Source: Fervidobacterium pennivorans DSM 9078
GTDB lineage: Bacteria > Thermotogota > Thermotogae > Thermotogales > Fervidobacteriaceae
Assembly (NCBI RefSeq): GCF_000235405.2
Contig: NC_017095.1
Location: 769,501-833,500, forward strand
Direction: 5' to 3'
DNA: 64,000 bases
In this document: positions 1-7,853 of the stretch, in pieces
Layout of the letters: each line of letters opens with the position of its first letter
Position numbering within the stretch: position 1 is the stretch's first letter
Position numbers and translations under genes: made by a program
The notes under the pieces: generated by a model
Seen by the model: only the letters and a program-made list of their open reading frames with translations
What the model was told of the DNA's origin: nothing
Databases searched by the model: none

Positions 1-366
1 ATCGTTGAAAATAGCCTTCGAATTCTCAACCTTGACTATTTTTGTATAATACCCCTCGAACTTCCCTCCAAGCGGTCCGAGTCCTTTTCCCGTTGCCATC
101 ACACCTTGATTATTCACTTTTATATCCACTATCTGTATTTCCAGCACATCTCCCGGCTCTGCACCGTTCACAAAGACTGGACCAGTTGCTGGATTTACCT
201 GGTTCCAGTCGAGGCTCTCAAGCTTATCTTCGCAAGTCTTTATCTGGTTGGAAAAACAATCAAGCGTTTCGAAAACAACCTCATCACCGCTATTTACAGA
301 AACAGCAGGAGCATTATCCGGCGAAAATGCGAAAACCTTCTTTTGCGTATCTACAAAATGCCTCAC
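1..366 (-). CDS. Acetamidase/formamidase family protein (N-terminal part, cut by window edge)
   Basis: The minus strand is open from about 370 to the window edge and encodes the N-terminal ~120 residues of an FmdA/AmdA amidase, an enzyme family that hydrolyses short-chain amides to ammonia and the acid. The diagnostic stretch is visible: SLDWNQVNPATGPVFVNGAE followed by a PGDVLEIQI segment and a Gly-rich GKGLGPLGGKFEG. A GTG at 366 lies 6 nt after an AGGGGGG Shine-Dalgarno; an in-frame ATG at 372 is also possible but sits against the SD. It follows the HAD gene by about 20 nt on the same strand, so the two are probably co-transcribed. The C-terminal part with the rest of the active site is outside the window. 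Confidence 0.85.
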   Translation of the reverse strand, partial: MRHFVDTQKKVFAFSPDNAPAVSVNSGDEVVFETLDCFSNQIKTCEDKLESLDWNQVNPATGPVFVNGAEPGDVLEIQIVDIKVNNQGVMATGKGLGPLGGKFEGYYTKIVKVENSKAIFND

Positions 367-386
367 ACCCATCCCCCCTACTAAGA

Positions 387-1007
387 TCACTCTACAGGAT
401 GCCCCAACACTTTTTCAAGCTCTTCTTTCAAAACCCTGTAGTCGGTCAAGTGTATTACTGAAAATCCCAACCTACTTGCCGTCTCGATATTGTCCTTCCT
501 ATCATCTATAAACAGCGAATGCATCGGCACAACACCGTAGCGCTCCATAAGCTCGTAGAAGATATCCTCATTCGGCTTTATCTTTTTCACGTGGCTCGAT
601 ATGACCATACCGTCGAAATACTTAAAGAATTCAAACGTATTGTACACATGCTCAAACGCTTTGTAGCTGAAATTAGAAAGCACGAGCAGCCTGTATCCCA
701 TCTTTTTCAACACCGGCAACAGTTTGGCATTCTCCTCAATCGGTTTCAAAAGGCTGAGCACCGCACTCTTCATGTGGCGAATGTACTCGCCATACTCGGG
801 GTATCTTTCCTCAACCATCTTCCAAAACTGGGCTTCTGAGATCTCTCCCTTATCCATCAAGTTCCACTCTTCAATCGAGAAAACCTTCTCCGTTAGCACC
901 TTCGCAACTTCTTCGTCGAAGTGCTCTACCATGTACCCGTAAGGGTCCCAGTGAATCAAAACTCTCCCAAGGTCGAAAACAATCGTATCTATCTGTTTAG
1001 CCCCCAT
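387..1007 (-). CDS. HAD-superfamily phosphatase (YihX/haloacid dehalogenase-like)
   Basis: A 206-residue HAD hydrolase of subfamily IA. Motif I is VFDLGRVLIHWDP with the nucleophilic Asp near residue 11; the usual second Asp is replaced by Gly, as in YihX-like sugar-phosphate phosphatases. Motif II is LLVLSNFS, the motif III lysine lies in KKIKPNEDIFYEL, and motif IV is LFIDDRKDN. The helical cap lies between motifs I and II. An upstream in-frame TTG at 1016 directly abuts the GGAGG, whereas the ATG at 1007 sits 9 nt behind it, so the ATG is preferred. Substrate unknown; a small phosphorylated sugar is a family-based guess. Likely in one operon with the downstream amidase. Confidence 0.85.
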   Translation of the reverse strand: MGAKQIDTIVFDLGRVLIHWDPYGYMVEHFDEEVAKVLTEKVFSIEEWNLMDKGEISEAQFWKMVEERYPEYGEYIRHMKSAVLSLLKPIEENAKLLPVLKKMGYRLLVLSNFSYKAFEHVYNTFEFFKYFDGMVISSHVKKIKPNEDIFYELMERYGVVPMHSLFIDDRKDNIETASRLGFSVIHLTDYRVLKEELEKVLGHPVE

Positions 1008-1036
1008 AATATCCAACCTCCCTCTGCTTTCTTGGA

Positions 1037-1066
1037 TTACATTTTATCACATCTTCATGATATAAT
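1037..1066 (+). promoter_or_regulatory. Promoter of the GT2-LCP operon
   Basis: A consensus TATAAT at 1061-1066 is preceded by TGA, making an extended -10 element. A weak TTACAT -35 sits 18 bp upstream at 1037-1042. The gene start is 47 nt downstream of the -10. It lies in the divergent gap with the HAD gene. Confidence 0.6.
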
Positions 1067-1112
1067 AAATTCCGTCGAATTTCTAATCATCTTAAAAGGA
1101 GAGAAAATAAAT

Positions 1113-2108
1113 ATGGCTGTTCTACCACTCGTTTCGGTAATTCTCCCAACTCTCAACGAAGAAAAAACAATCGAAAAGACAATAATTAGCTTTATCGAAT
1201 CGGATTACCAAAATGTTGAACTCATAGTCGTCGACGGCATGAGCTCAGACAGAACGAGAGAAATAGTCGAAAGGCTCAAAGAAAAATACCCAAACAAAAT
1301 AAGATTGCTTGAGAATTCCAAAAAATATACGCCATCCGGTATAAACATCGGCATCAAGAATGCAAACGGAAAGTACATTATGCTTGCAAGCGGACATGCG
1401 TCTTACTCAAAAAATTACATCTCTGCCTGTGTCCAAGCGCTTGAAAACAACGAATGCGACGTAGCAGGCGGGGTTATGGAAGTCTTGCCAAGAAGTAGCA
1501 ACGTAAAAGCCGTTGCTATAAGCGAAATATTGAAACACCCATTCGGAATAGGCGGTGCGAAATATAGAACAAACAACCAGAAGAAAGAATACGTCGACAC
1601 CGTTGCGTACGGCATATACAAAAGGGAAATCTTTGAAAAAGTAGGGCTTTTCAATGAAGAACTAATAAGAAACCAAGACATTGAATTCAACATCCGATTA
1701 AAAAACGCTGGCTACAAGATATTGCTCATTCCAGAAGCTCGAGCATATTACTATGCGAGGGACACATACACAAAACTATGGCAAAATAACTACTCAAACG
1801 GCTTTTGGGTAACCCACAGCTCCAAATTCGTCAAAAGGGCATATCGACCAAGACATTTAGTGCCGATGCTCTTTGTCTTGTATCTCATTTCTTTGCTCTT
1901 ATTGCTCTTGCCAGTGAATAGAGTTCTGAAGTTTTTATACGCACTCCCTGCTTCTCTGTACCTGGCTCTGAGCATTTACTTCTCATCACAGGTTGCAATC
2001 AAGCACAAAAAGATTGCGCTCGTTCCTTATACATTCTTTTCATTCTTAGTTTTGCACATCTCATATGGCATCGGTTCGATAGTGGGAATCTTTAAGAATA
2101 GGAGATGA
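1113..2108 (+). CDS. Family 2 glycosyltransferase, membrane-anchored, ExoA-like
   Basis: A 331-residue GT-A fold glycosyltransferase. The N-terminus VSVILPTLNEEKTIEKTI and the VELIVVDGMSSDRT segment are the standard nucleotide-sugar-binding motifs. A SGHASYSKNYI stretch and RNQDIEFNIRLKNAGY (the acceptor-side ED/QD motif) complete the catalytic domain. The last ~80 residues hold two or three hydrophobic segments, so the enzyme is held at the inner membrane, as in ExoA-type exopolysaccharide transferases. The ATG at 1113 follows AAAAGGAGAG; the longer open frame upstream has no such signal and overlaps the divergent HAD gene. The LCP gene follows after 7 nt, which suggests surface-polysaccharide synthesis and attachment. 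Sugar specificity unknown. Confidence 0.88.
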   Translation: MAVLPLVSVILPTLNEEKTIEKTIISFIESDYQNVELIVVDGMSSDRTREIVERLKEKYPNKIRLLENSKKYTPSGINIGIKNANGKYIMLASGHASYSKNYISACVQALENNECDVAGGVMEVLPRSSNVKAVAISEILKHPFGIGGAKYRTNNQKKEYVDTVAYGIYKREIFEKVGLFNEELIRNQDIEFNIRLKNAGYKILLIPEARAYYYARDTYTKLWQNNYSNGFWVTHSSKFVKRAYRPRHLVPMLFVLYLISLLLLLLPVNRVLKFLYALPASLYLALSIYFSSQVAIKHKKIALVPYTFFSFLVLHISYGIGSIVGIFKNRR

Positions 2109-2115
2109 GAAAGAT

Positions 2116-3072
2116 ATGCAAAATTTCTTGAAATTCATTGTCGCATTCTCGTTATCTTTGATAATAACAGCAATCATCGTCGGGGTATACCTCAACACAA
2201 GGCTTGAAAAAATTAAATTCACAGACTTGTTCAGTCTCGAAGAAGTTTATGCCGCAAAAGATACGAACAACCCGACAGCTCCAAGCAACGAAAAATTTGC
2301 GGCTGTGCTCTTTGGTCTTGACGCAAGGCAAGAAGGAGAACACGCAAGGAGCGATACGATAATGGTATTGCTAATAGACCATGCTAATAAAAAAATAAAG
2401 CTTGCTTCGATAATGAGAGATCTGTACGTTAAAATCCCCGGATTTGACAAAAGAAAGATAAACAGTGCATACGAACTCGGCGGTCCGAAACTTGCACTTG
2501 CAACGCTTAACAAAACGTTCCAGTTATCTTTAACAAGATACGCTACCGTCGATTTTGAAGGGTTCGAAAAGATAATAGACGCCGTCGGTGGCGTTGAAAT
2601 AGATGTTAAACCAGAAGAAGTTGAACATATAAACATAAACATGCGAGAGGTAAAAAATTTGCTTGGCGGAAAACTTCCTGAAGTCAAAAAGCCCGGCTTG
2701 CAAAAACTGAATGGGCGACAGGCTCTTGCATATGCAAGGATAAGATACGTTGGCAATGCTGACTACGAGCGCGTTCAACGCCAACAGAGAGTCCTCGAGC
2801 AGGTATTTGAAAAACTAAAAACCGCATCTGTTTCAACAAAACTAAGGATAATAAATTTGGTGCTTCCATATATAGAAACCAACATTCCAAAGTCAGAGCT
2901 CATCTCGCTCGGAAGCAGGAACTACTCAGCATACACTCTCGAAAGGTTCAGGGTGCCAATAAACGGTTCCTTCCAAGAAGGACATGCAGTGATAGATGGC
3001 GTGAACCAGTGGGTGTTTATAACCGATATACCGAAGAATACAAAAGCACTGCACGAATTTCTGGGAAAGTGA
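2116..3072 (+). CDS. LytR-CpsA-Psr (LCP) family glycopolymer transferase
   Basis: A 318-residue protein with one N-terminal membrane helix (about residues 5-27) and an extracytoplasmic LCP domain. Visible family motifs are VLFGLDAR, RSDTIMVLLID, RDLYVKIPGF, INSAYELGGPKLA, VGGVEIDV and the arginine-rich YARIRY...ADYERVQRQQR near residue 210. LCP enzymes transfer polyprenyl-phosphate-linked glycopolymers to the cell wall. Coupling to the upstream GT2 gene suggests this one attaches the polymer made by that enzyme. The start follows AGGAGATGAG. A second surface-sugar gene (wecB) lies nearby on the other strand. Confidence 0.9.
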   Translation: MQNFLKFIVAFSLSLIITAIIVGVYLNTRLEKIKFTDLFSLEEVYAAKDTNNPTAPSNEKFAAVLFGLDARQEGEHARSDTIMVLLIDHANKKIKLASIMRDLYVKIPGFDKRKINSAYELGGPKLALATLNKTFQLSLTRYATVDFEGFEKIIDAVGGVEIDVKPEEVEHININMREVKNLLGGKLPEVKKPGLQKLNGRQALAYARIRYVGNADYERVQRQQRVLEQVFEKLKTASVSTKLRIINLVLPYIETNIPKSELISLGSRNYSAYTLERFRVPINGSFQEGHAVIDGVNQWVFITDIPKNTKALHEFLGK

Positions 3073-3077
3073 AAATC

Positions 3078-3580
3078 TCACCGTGATTTAAAATATTCTG
3101 GATACACCGCCCATCGTCCACCGATTTTTGTAGCAATAAGTGTTTTCCTTTCAATCATCTTTCTGATTGCATCAGGCGATTTGCCAATCATATTCGAAAA
3201 ATCATCTATCTTCATAAGTTTTTCTTCGTTAACTTTGCAGATAATCCTATCGTATGACTCCATCAGCATAAACGCGATTATTTCTGCCAGTTCTTGGATA
3301 TCTTCTTTGTCAAAGCGTTTTTCAATATCTCCGATTGAAAAATTCCTTGGTGAATCTTTAAGAATTTTTCTAAGCCCTTTTCTGCACTTTCAAGGGATTT
3401 GATGTACTTATCTCTATTTTCAGCATGTACAACCATTCCATATGCCCAGTTTCAACCGGTACGAGCCCGCATATACTTTTTCGCCATTCTAAGAGCTCTC
3501 GCAATACATTATTCATCTGAGAACAACACTTTCTTGTCCTGTTCTGAGACGCTACAAAATGATACTCTATTAAAATCAAA
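3078..3580 (-). pseudogene. Decayed gene with an intact C-terminal HTH/excisionase-like stretch
   Basis: The 63-residue frame at 3269-3078 reads IDDFSNMIGKSPDAIRKMIE followed by IGGRWAVYPEYFKSR, a helix-turn-helix with the wing seen in small excisionase/MerR-like DNA binders. It has no ribosome-binding site. Reading further upstream on the minus strand, the same protein appears to continue as SIGDIEKRFDKEDIQELAEI. After a frame change comes HAENRDKYIKSLESAEKGL, and beyond that two in-frame stops (after FSDE and after RARTG). I read this as one gene broken by a frameshift and nonsense codons. Function unknown. The alternative, a short independent HTH protein, is weakened by the missing SD. Confidence 0.45.
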
Positions 3581-3687
3581 TAAATAACAACATTTTAGAA
3601 AGTCAATGTTTGTCCAATTTCCGCCCAAAATCGCCAAACCGGACAACTATTCACACAACAATAATCAAAAGGATACGTCTTAGTTAC

Positions 3688-4758
3688 CTATTCGATTACC
3701 GCCCTTATTATCCTCTCCGAAGCTTTTCCGTCTCCAAATGGATTTTTCAGCTCACCTGGTTGGAATTCCAAGGCTTTGTACATCGCGTTTAAGACACCAT
3801 CCGTCTGCGTGCCTGCAAGAACACCGAAACCACTTTCAATGAGCTCTGGTCTTTCCGTTGTCTCCCTGCACACTACGACAAATTTTCCAAACGTAGGCGC
3901 TTCCTCTTGAATTCCCCCACTGTCTGTTGCGATGAACTTTGCACCTTTAAGCAAAGCTGTGAGCTGGACGTAGTCAACCGGTTCAGTCAACTTCGCATAT
4001 TTACATCCGTCAAGTTCTGAGTATACAATCTCCCGCACTTTCGGATTTTTGTGAACAGGAAAGACAAGGTGTATCTTCTCGTTTTCAGCAAACTTTCTCA
4101 ACGCTTTCAATATATTCCTCATTCTATCCCCTATGTTCTCCCTTCTGTGCAATGTAACTAAGAAATATTCACCATCATCAAAAATCTTCTTTCTTTCCGC
4201 ATCCAAATCGAAATGCTCTACAACATACATCTGTGCATCTATAACCGTATTCCCCGTCACCAATATCCTGCTTTCATCAAAACCTTCCCTGAAAAGTGTC
4301 GCTCTTGACTTTTCCGTCGGTGCGAACATCTTCTCTGAAACTTGGTCAATCACCCTTCTGTTCATCTCTTCAGGGAACGGGTCGTACAAATCACCACTCC
4401 TCAACCCAGCCTCTATATGCCCCACCTTAACGCCTCTATTGAAAGCAGCAAGAGCTGCTGCCATAGCCGTTGTCGTATCACCTTGGACGAATATCCAGTC
4501 GTACTTTCGCTCATTCAAAAGCTCTTCAAAACCTTTGACAACTCTGTACATAACCTCGTTGAGCGTCTGATTTGCTGTCATTATGTTCATATCTATATCA
4601 GACTCAACACCGAATATCCCCTTCATCATGTCAACCATTTCTCTGTGCTGACCTGTGCAGATAAAATCCGCATCCACGCCAAGCTCCTTCGCTTTCAAAT
4701 AGACCGTGGCAACCTTTATTATCTCAGGCCTCGTCCCAAACACTATCCCTATTCGCAC
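3688..4758 (-). CDS. wecB: UDP-N-acetylglucosamine 2-epimerase (non-hydrolysing)
   Basis: A 356-residue enzyme that interconverts UDP-GlcNAc and UDP-ManNAc in the cytoplasm to feed cell-surface polymer synthesis. Landmarks are the N-terminal GTRPEIIKVA, FVQGDTTTAMAAALAAF, VGHIEAGLRSGDLYDPFPEE, LVTLHRRENIGDR, the FPVHKNPKVRE segment and the C-terminal ATDSGGIQEEAPTFGK with RETTERPE. These are all typical of the GT-B-fold epimerase and the length is normal. It starts at a GTG a few bases after AAAGGTGGG. Together with the GT2 and LCP genes it suggests a ManNAc-containing surface glycan, which is inference. Confidence 0.95.
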   Translation of the reverse strand: MRIGIVFGTRPEIIKVATVYLKAKELGVDADFICTGQHREMVDMMKGIFGVESDIDMNIMTANQTLNEVMYRVVKGFEELLNERKYDWIFVQGDTTTAMAAALAAFNRGVKVGHIEAGLRSGDLYDPFPEEMNRRVIDQVSEKMFAPTEKSRATLFREGFDESRILVTGNTVIDAQMYVVEHFDLDAERKKIFDDGEYFLVTLHRRENIGDRMRNILKALRKFAENEKIHLVFPVHKNPKVREIVYSELDGCKYAKLTEPVDYVQLTALLKGAKFIATDSGGIQEEAPTFGKFVVVCRETTERPELIESGFGVLAGTQTDGVLNAMYKALEFQPGELKNPFGDGKASERIIRAVIE

Positions 4759-4824
4759 AACTATCCCACCTTTACTACTAATCTTTCGAAATCTAAAATT
4801 ATTCTACCATACAAAACTATCCGT

Positions 4825-5928
4825 TCAATTACTGAACCTCTTTCTTGCGTACTCTTCAAACACTGGGTCAACAATCTCGTACCTTCCCCTTCCGAGTTTT
4901 TCGACAATTCCATACTCTGAAAGCTTTCTCAACACCTTGCTCAGTGCAGATGAATTTGGAATATCGTAGCCTTCTAACGTACCGGAGGAAAATAGTTCGC
5001 CTGACTGTTCCGCAACTAACTTTAGCGCATTCTTAACATACTTGTACCCTAGTGTTTCGACCAAAATATCGTAATTGTACGACTCTTTCTCAACAATATT
5101 ATTAAACGCATCTTCCACATCTTCAAAATCCACTTCTGCTTGAGTTCTGCTCCACAATTCGTACCCGAAAAGCTGCAAATAATACGGATGTCCCTTCGTT
5201 TTGGTATACACTTCTTTTGCTAAATCAGGAGAAATAACCTTTCCCGTTCTTCCAAACTGCCTCACAAGATACTCAACACAATCGTCTTCTGGCAACAGTG
5301 GATTCAAATCAACCTTCAGACAAGAATGGTACAATATGCCAGAGTTTTCAAAAAACAACTGCTCGAGCATGTGTTTGAAAGAACCAGAGAAAACAAAACC
5401 TACGTTTTCTGCAGATTGAATATAACTTCTCAAACTCTCCGCCAAATTCTTGTGGACGTTCTTGTACGCTTGGAATTCGTCCAAGACGATAACCAACCTC
5501 TCATTGAGCTCCCTCTGGACTCTGTTCAGTAGCTCATATAGTCCGCCGAGCAACATCTCATTATCAACTTCCTTAGAAAAAGAAACGCCGACAAAACCCA
5601 AATTGAACTGGATGCTGAAAGGCAGATTCTTCAGATAGTTCACAAAAAATGCCATCAAATCTTTCCGACGCAAAATCTCGAAAATCTGCTCAACTAAGGT
5701 ATTAACAAGCCCTCTAACCGAATAAACTCCGAACAAATCAACGTAAAGACAACTAAACCCGCTCTCTACAGAAAATTTCTGCAAAAACCACGTCTTTCCA
5801 AACCTGCGAGGTGCGATAACCACAACATTATTCCCGCTCTTGACACCTTCGAGAAGATCACAGTATTCATCTACTCTATCAACAAAACTCTCCGGACTGT
5901 ACGCCCTTCCGATTTTAAAAGGATTCAT
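4825..5928 (-). CDS. Archaeal-type AAA ATPase (PF01637-like) with C-terminal winged helix
   Basis: A 367-residue P-loop ATPase of the family found mainly in archaea and thermophiles. The start MNPFKIGRAYSPESFVDR is the usual 'F-x-R-x-x-E' entry. The Walker A is VVIAPRRFGKTWF (about residues 33-45), Walker B is LVIVLDEFQAY, and a GHPYYLQLFGYELW sensor-2 region follows. The last ~80 residues (SALSKVLRKLSEYGIVEKLG) form a winged helix. The frame stays open further upstream, but the ATG at 5928 lies 8 nt behind GGGAGG, and the extension overlaps a divergent gene. The role of these stand-alone ATPases is not known; some resemble mobile-element or conflict NTPases. Confidence 0.75.
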   Translation of the reverse strand: MNPFKIGRAYSPESFVDRVDEYCDLLEGVKSGNNVVVIAPRRFGKTWFLQKFSVESGFSCLYVDLFGVYSVRGLVNTLVEQIFEILRRKDLMAFFVNYLKNLPFSIQFNLGFVGVSFSKEVDNEMLLGGLYELLNRVQRELNERLVIVLDEFQAYKNVHKNLAESLRSYIQSAENVGFVFSGSFKHMLEQLFFENSGILYHSCLKVDLNPLLPEDDCVEYLVRQFGRTGKVISPDLAKEVYTKTKGHPYYLQLFGYELWSRTQAEVDFEDVEDAFNNIVEKESYNYDILVETLGYKYVKNALKLVAEQSGELFSSGTLEGYDIPNSSALSKVLRKLSEYGIVEKLGRGRYEIVDPVFEEYARKRFSN

Positions 5929-6027
5929 CAGCATTCCCTCCCGCTTAAACAAATTTCCAATAAGATGTATCCACATGTTAATAAACTTAAGTAGATACAT
6001 ATCTTTGGAATACGAATTCAACCTCCC

Positions 6028-6057
6028 TTGACACGGGAGAATTTTTTTTGCTATAAT
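6028..6057 (+). promoter_or_regulatory. Consensus promoter of the sigma-like gene
   Basis: A perfect TTGACA (6028-6033) and a perfect TATAAT (6052-6057) are separated by 18 bp. It drives the gene starting at 6143, giving a leader of about 80 nt. Confidence 0.75.
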
Positions 6058-6059
6058 TA

Positions 6060-6077
6060 GTATACATTTGTATACAT
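6060..6077 (+). promoter_or_regulatory. Tandem GTATAC operator-like site at the transcription start
   Basis: GTATACATTTGTATACAT contains two palindromic GTATAC half-elements exactly 10 bp (one helical turn) apart, immediately downstream of the -10 box, where a repressor would block initiation. Related ATGTATC and GATACAT sequences occur at about 5970-6000, upstream of the divergent ATPase gene, so one regulator could control both. That is inference. Confidence 0.4.
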
Positions 6078-6142
6078 ATTTGAAAACCCAACACCTCAAG
6101 AATAAAGAGAAAAAGAAAGCATAAAGCCGTGGGGGGATTAAT

Positions 6143-6553
6143 GTGGAAATTGCCAAAAGTATTGAAGACTTAGAACCACAAGCAGCGGTTGACAACTGTG
6201 CAGAAAGCACAAGAAAGTGGCACGAAAAGGTTCTCAGCTATGCGCACCTTGTGCGCAGATGGACGAGCTATTTCTGGAAAATCAACAAAGCGTACCTATA
6301 CTCATATGAAGATTTAGAACAGACCATATGGTACATACTAATGGTTGGATTGCAAGAATTCGACGGTAGGGGAGATGAGGAACAATTCCTTAACTGGTAT
6401 ATCAGAAACAAAATTGTTTCTGTAATCATGTACGGCAAAAAACCTCCAAAATGTGTACATTCACCATTCACACCTATAAGGTTCGACTACGTCTCGCCGG
6501 ATGATTTAGCCGAAGTAAACGAACTATTTTACTCGGATTTGGATGGGGAATAA
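6143..6553 (+). CDS. Small sigma-70 region-2-like protein without region 4
   Basis: A 136-residue protein. Residues ~25-100 read like sigma-factor region 2: a helix with YAHLVRRWTSYFW, then SYEDLEQTIWYILMVGLQEF, DGRGDEEQFLNWYIRNKI and VSVIMY. This matches the DL-Q-x-x-x-x-x-L-x-x-A-L-x-x-FD core-binding pattern and the Trp-rich -10-recognition helix. No region 4 follows; the C-terminus is short and acidic. The GTG start is 6 nt after a GGGGGG SD; an overlapping ATG is out of frame. The gene has its own strong promoter and terminator, so it is monocistronic. It could be a phage- or competence-type sigma fragment or a regulator that binds core polymerase. No homologue recognised with certainty. 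Confidence 0.6.
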   Translation: MEIAKSIEDLEPQAAVDNCAESTRKWHEKVLSYAHLVRRWTSYFWKINKAYLYSYEDLEQTIWYILMVGLQEFDGRGDEEQFLNWYIRNKIVSVIMYGKKPPKCVHSPFTPIRFDYVSPDDLAEVNELFYSDLDGE

Positions 6554-6573
6554 GAAAAGCATACTTAAGGAGA

Positions 6574-6606
6574 ATGCCTCCGCAAAATTTTGCGGAGGCT
6601 TTTTTA
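6574..6606 (+). terminator. Rho-independent terminator
   Basis: The inverted repeat GCCTCCGC...GCGGAGGC around AAAATTTT (6576-6599) is followed by a run of six or more T residues. It ends the sigma-like transcription unit. Confidence 0.9.
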
Positions 6607-6701
6607 TTTGCCTTTATTTAAGCCGTTTTAGAAATCCGATATTTTGTTACATATTTATCAAGTGCGGAAATTCGCATACATAATATGTTTTTTGCACATC
6701 G

Positions 6702-6730
6702 TTGACAATTTTGTAATTTTAGTATATAAT
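6702..6730 (+). promoter_or_regulatory. Consensus promoter of the B12/opine/ATP-grasp operon
   Basis: TTGACA at 6702-6707 and TATAAT at 6725-6730 are separated by an ideal 17 bp. The leader to the first start codon is only about 37 nt, which leaves no space for a cobalamin riboswitch. Confidence 0.8.
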
Positions 6731-6773
6731 TAGTAACCGGTCCGCCTCTGCTCCTAAGAAAGGGGTGGTATTG

Positions 6774-7853
6774 ATGAAAGTATGTATCATAGGAGGCGGT
6801 AATGGCGGTCAGGCGCTTGCTGGAGTACTTGCTTTAAGAGGATTTGATGTCTCATTGTACAACAGAAGTGAGCAAAGAATTGAAAGGATTATAAAAACCA
6901 AAAAAATTGAGTTGCAAGGTTCTATATCAGGCATAACTTATATTTCCTTCGCTACAACAGACCTAAGAGAAGCAATATCAGGCAGGCAGTTACTTTTGGT
7001 AGTGCTTCCCGCTTTTGCCCACAGAGAGATTGCCTTAAAGTTAGCCCCATATTTAGAAGACGGACAGATAATAATCTTGAACCCAGGCAGGACCGCTGGT
7101 GCTTTGGAGTTCTACACTGCTTTGAAGCAATTTGGTGTTGATAAAGACATCACAGTAGCAGAGGCTCAGACGTTCCTCTTCGCTTCACGCATAACCGGTC
7201 CGGGAGTTGTAAAGATATTTGGAGTTAAGAATGCCGTGCCAGTTGCCGCACTTCCCGCTCAGAAAAATACTATACTCAAAGATGCAATTGAAAAAGTGCT
7301 TCCGGAATTCAGAATTGTTCCAAACACGCTTCACACTTCTTTTGCAAACATAGGGGCTGTTTTCCATCCTGCAAGCGTCTTGCTGAACGCTGGATGGATT
7401 GAATCAACATCGGGTGATTTTGAATTTTACACAAACGGGATATCGCCGAGTGTAGCTAAAGTTTTACAGGCGATTGATGATGAAAGATGTGCGGTTGCCA
7501 AATCTTTTGGATTAGAAACCATGAGTGCACTCGAGTGGCTCAAATATGCTTACAGTGTGGAGGGGGAAGACCTATACGAAGCGTTGCAACTGAACAAAGC
7601 TTACAAGGGTATAAAGGCACCAAGTTCGATTGATAACCGCTACATACTCGAGGACGTGCCAATGAGCTTAGTGCCGATTTCAGAATTCGGCAAAGTTACA
7701 GGCGTTCGAACACCAACAATAGACACGATTATTTCATTAGCATCAGTAATGCTGGGACGTGATTTCAGAAAAGAGGGTCGCACGCTTGAAAAACTTGGAC
7801 TTCTCGGCAAGAGTCCAGAAGAAGTTAAAAGGATCATGGAGGTGGGAATATGA
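6774..7853 (+). CDS. NAD(P)-dependent dehydrogenase, octopine/nopaline dehydrogenase family
   Basis: A 359-residue oxidoreductase. The N-terminal Rossmann fold starts at once with MKVCIIGGGNGGQALAGVLA and NRSEQRIERI. The C-terminal all-helical domain has the opine-dehydrogenase hallmark HPASVLLNAGWIES and a DDERCAVAKSFGLETMSALE segment. Family members reductively join an amino acid to a 2-keto acid (opines, opine metallophores), or reduce 2-keto acids. The first gene of a tight three-gene operon: its stop overlaps the next ATG (ATGA). The ATG at 6774 is chosen over an upstream GTG at 6765 that lies inside the SD (GAAAGGGGTGG). Substrates unknown; the neighbours suggest biosynthesis of a modified amino acid or dipeptide-like product. 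Confidence 0.8.
   Translation: MKVCIIGGGNGGQALAGVLALRGFDVSLYNRSEQRIERIIKTKKIELQGSISGITYISFATTDLREAISGRQLLLVVLPAFAHREIALKLAPYLEDGQIIILNPGRTAGALEFYTALKQFGVDKDITVAEAQTFLFASRITGPGVVKIFGVKNAVPVAALPAQKNTILKDAIEKVLPEFRIVPNTLHTSFANIGAVFHPASVLLNAGWIESTSGDFEFYTNGISPSVAKVLQAIDDERCAVAKSFGLETMSALEWLKYAYSVEGEDLYEALQLNKAYKGIKAPSSIDNRYILEDVPMSLVPISEFGKVTGVRTPTIDTIISLASVMLGRDFRKEGRTLEKLGLLGKSPEEVKRIMEVGI

Noticed and set aside
921-1112. 64-residue N-terminal extension of the GT2 gene
   Set aside because: It overlaps the divergent HAD gene, crosses the promoter, and lacks an SD; the family begins at the ATG at 1113.
5929-6210. N-terminal extension of the AAA ATPase
   Set aside because: It runs antisense through the sigma-like gene and its promoter, and a good SD precedes the internal ATG at 5928.
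6731-6773. Cobalamin riboswitch before the B12 operon
   Set aside because: The leader between the -10 box and the start codon is only about 40 nt, too short for the B12 aptamer.
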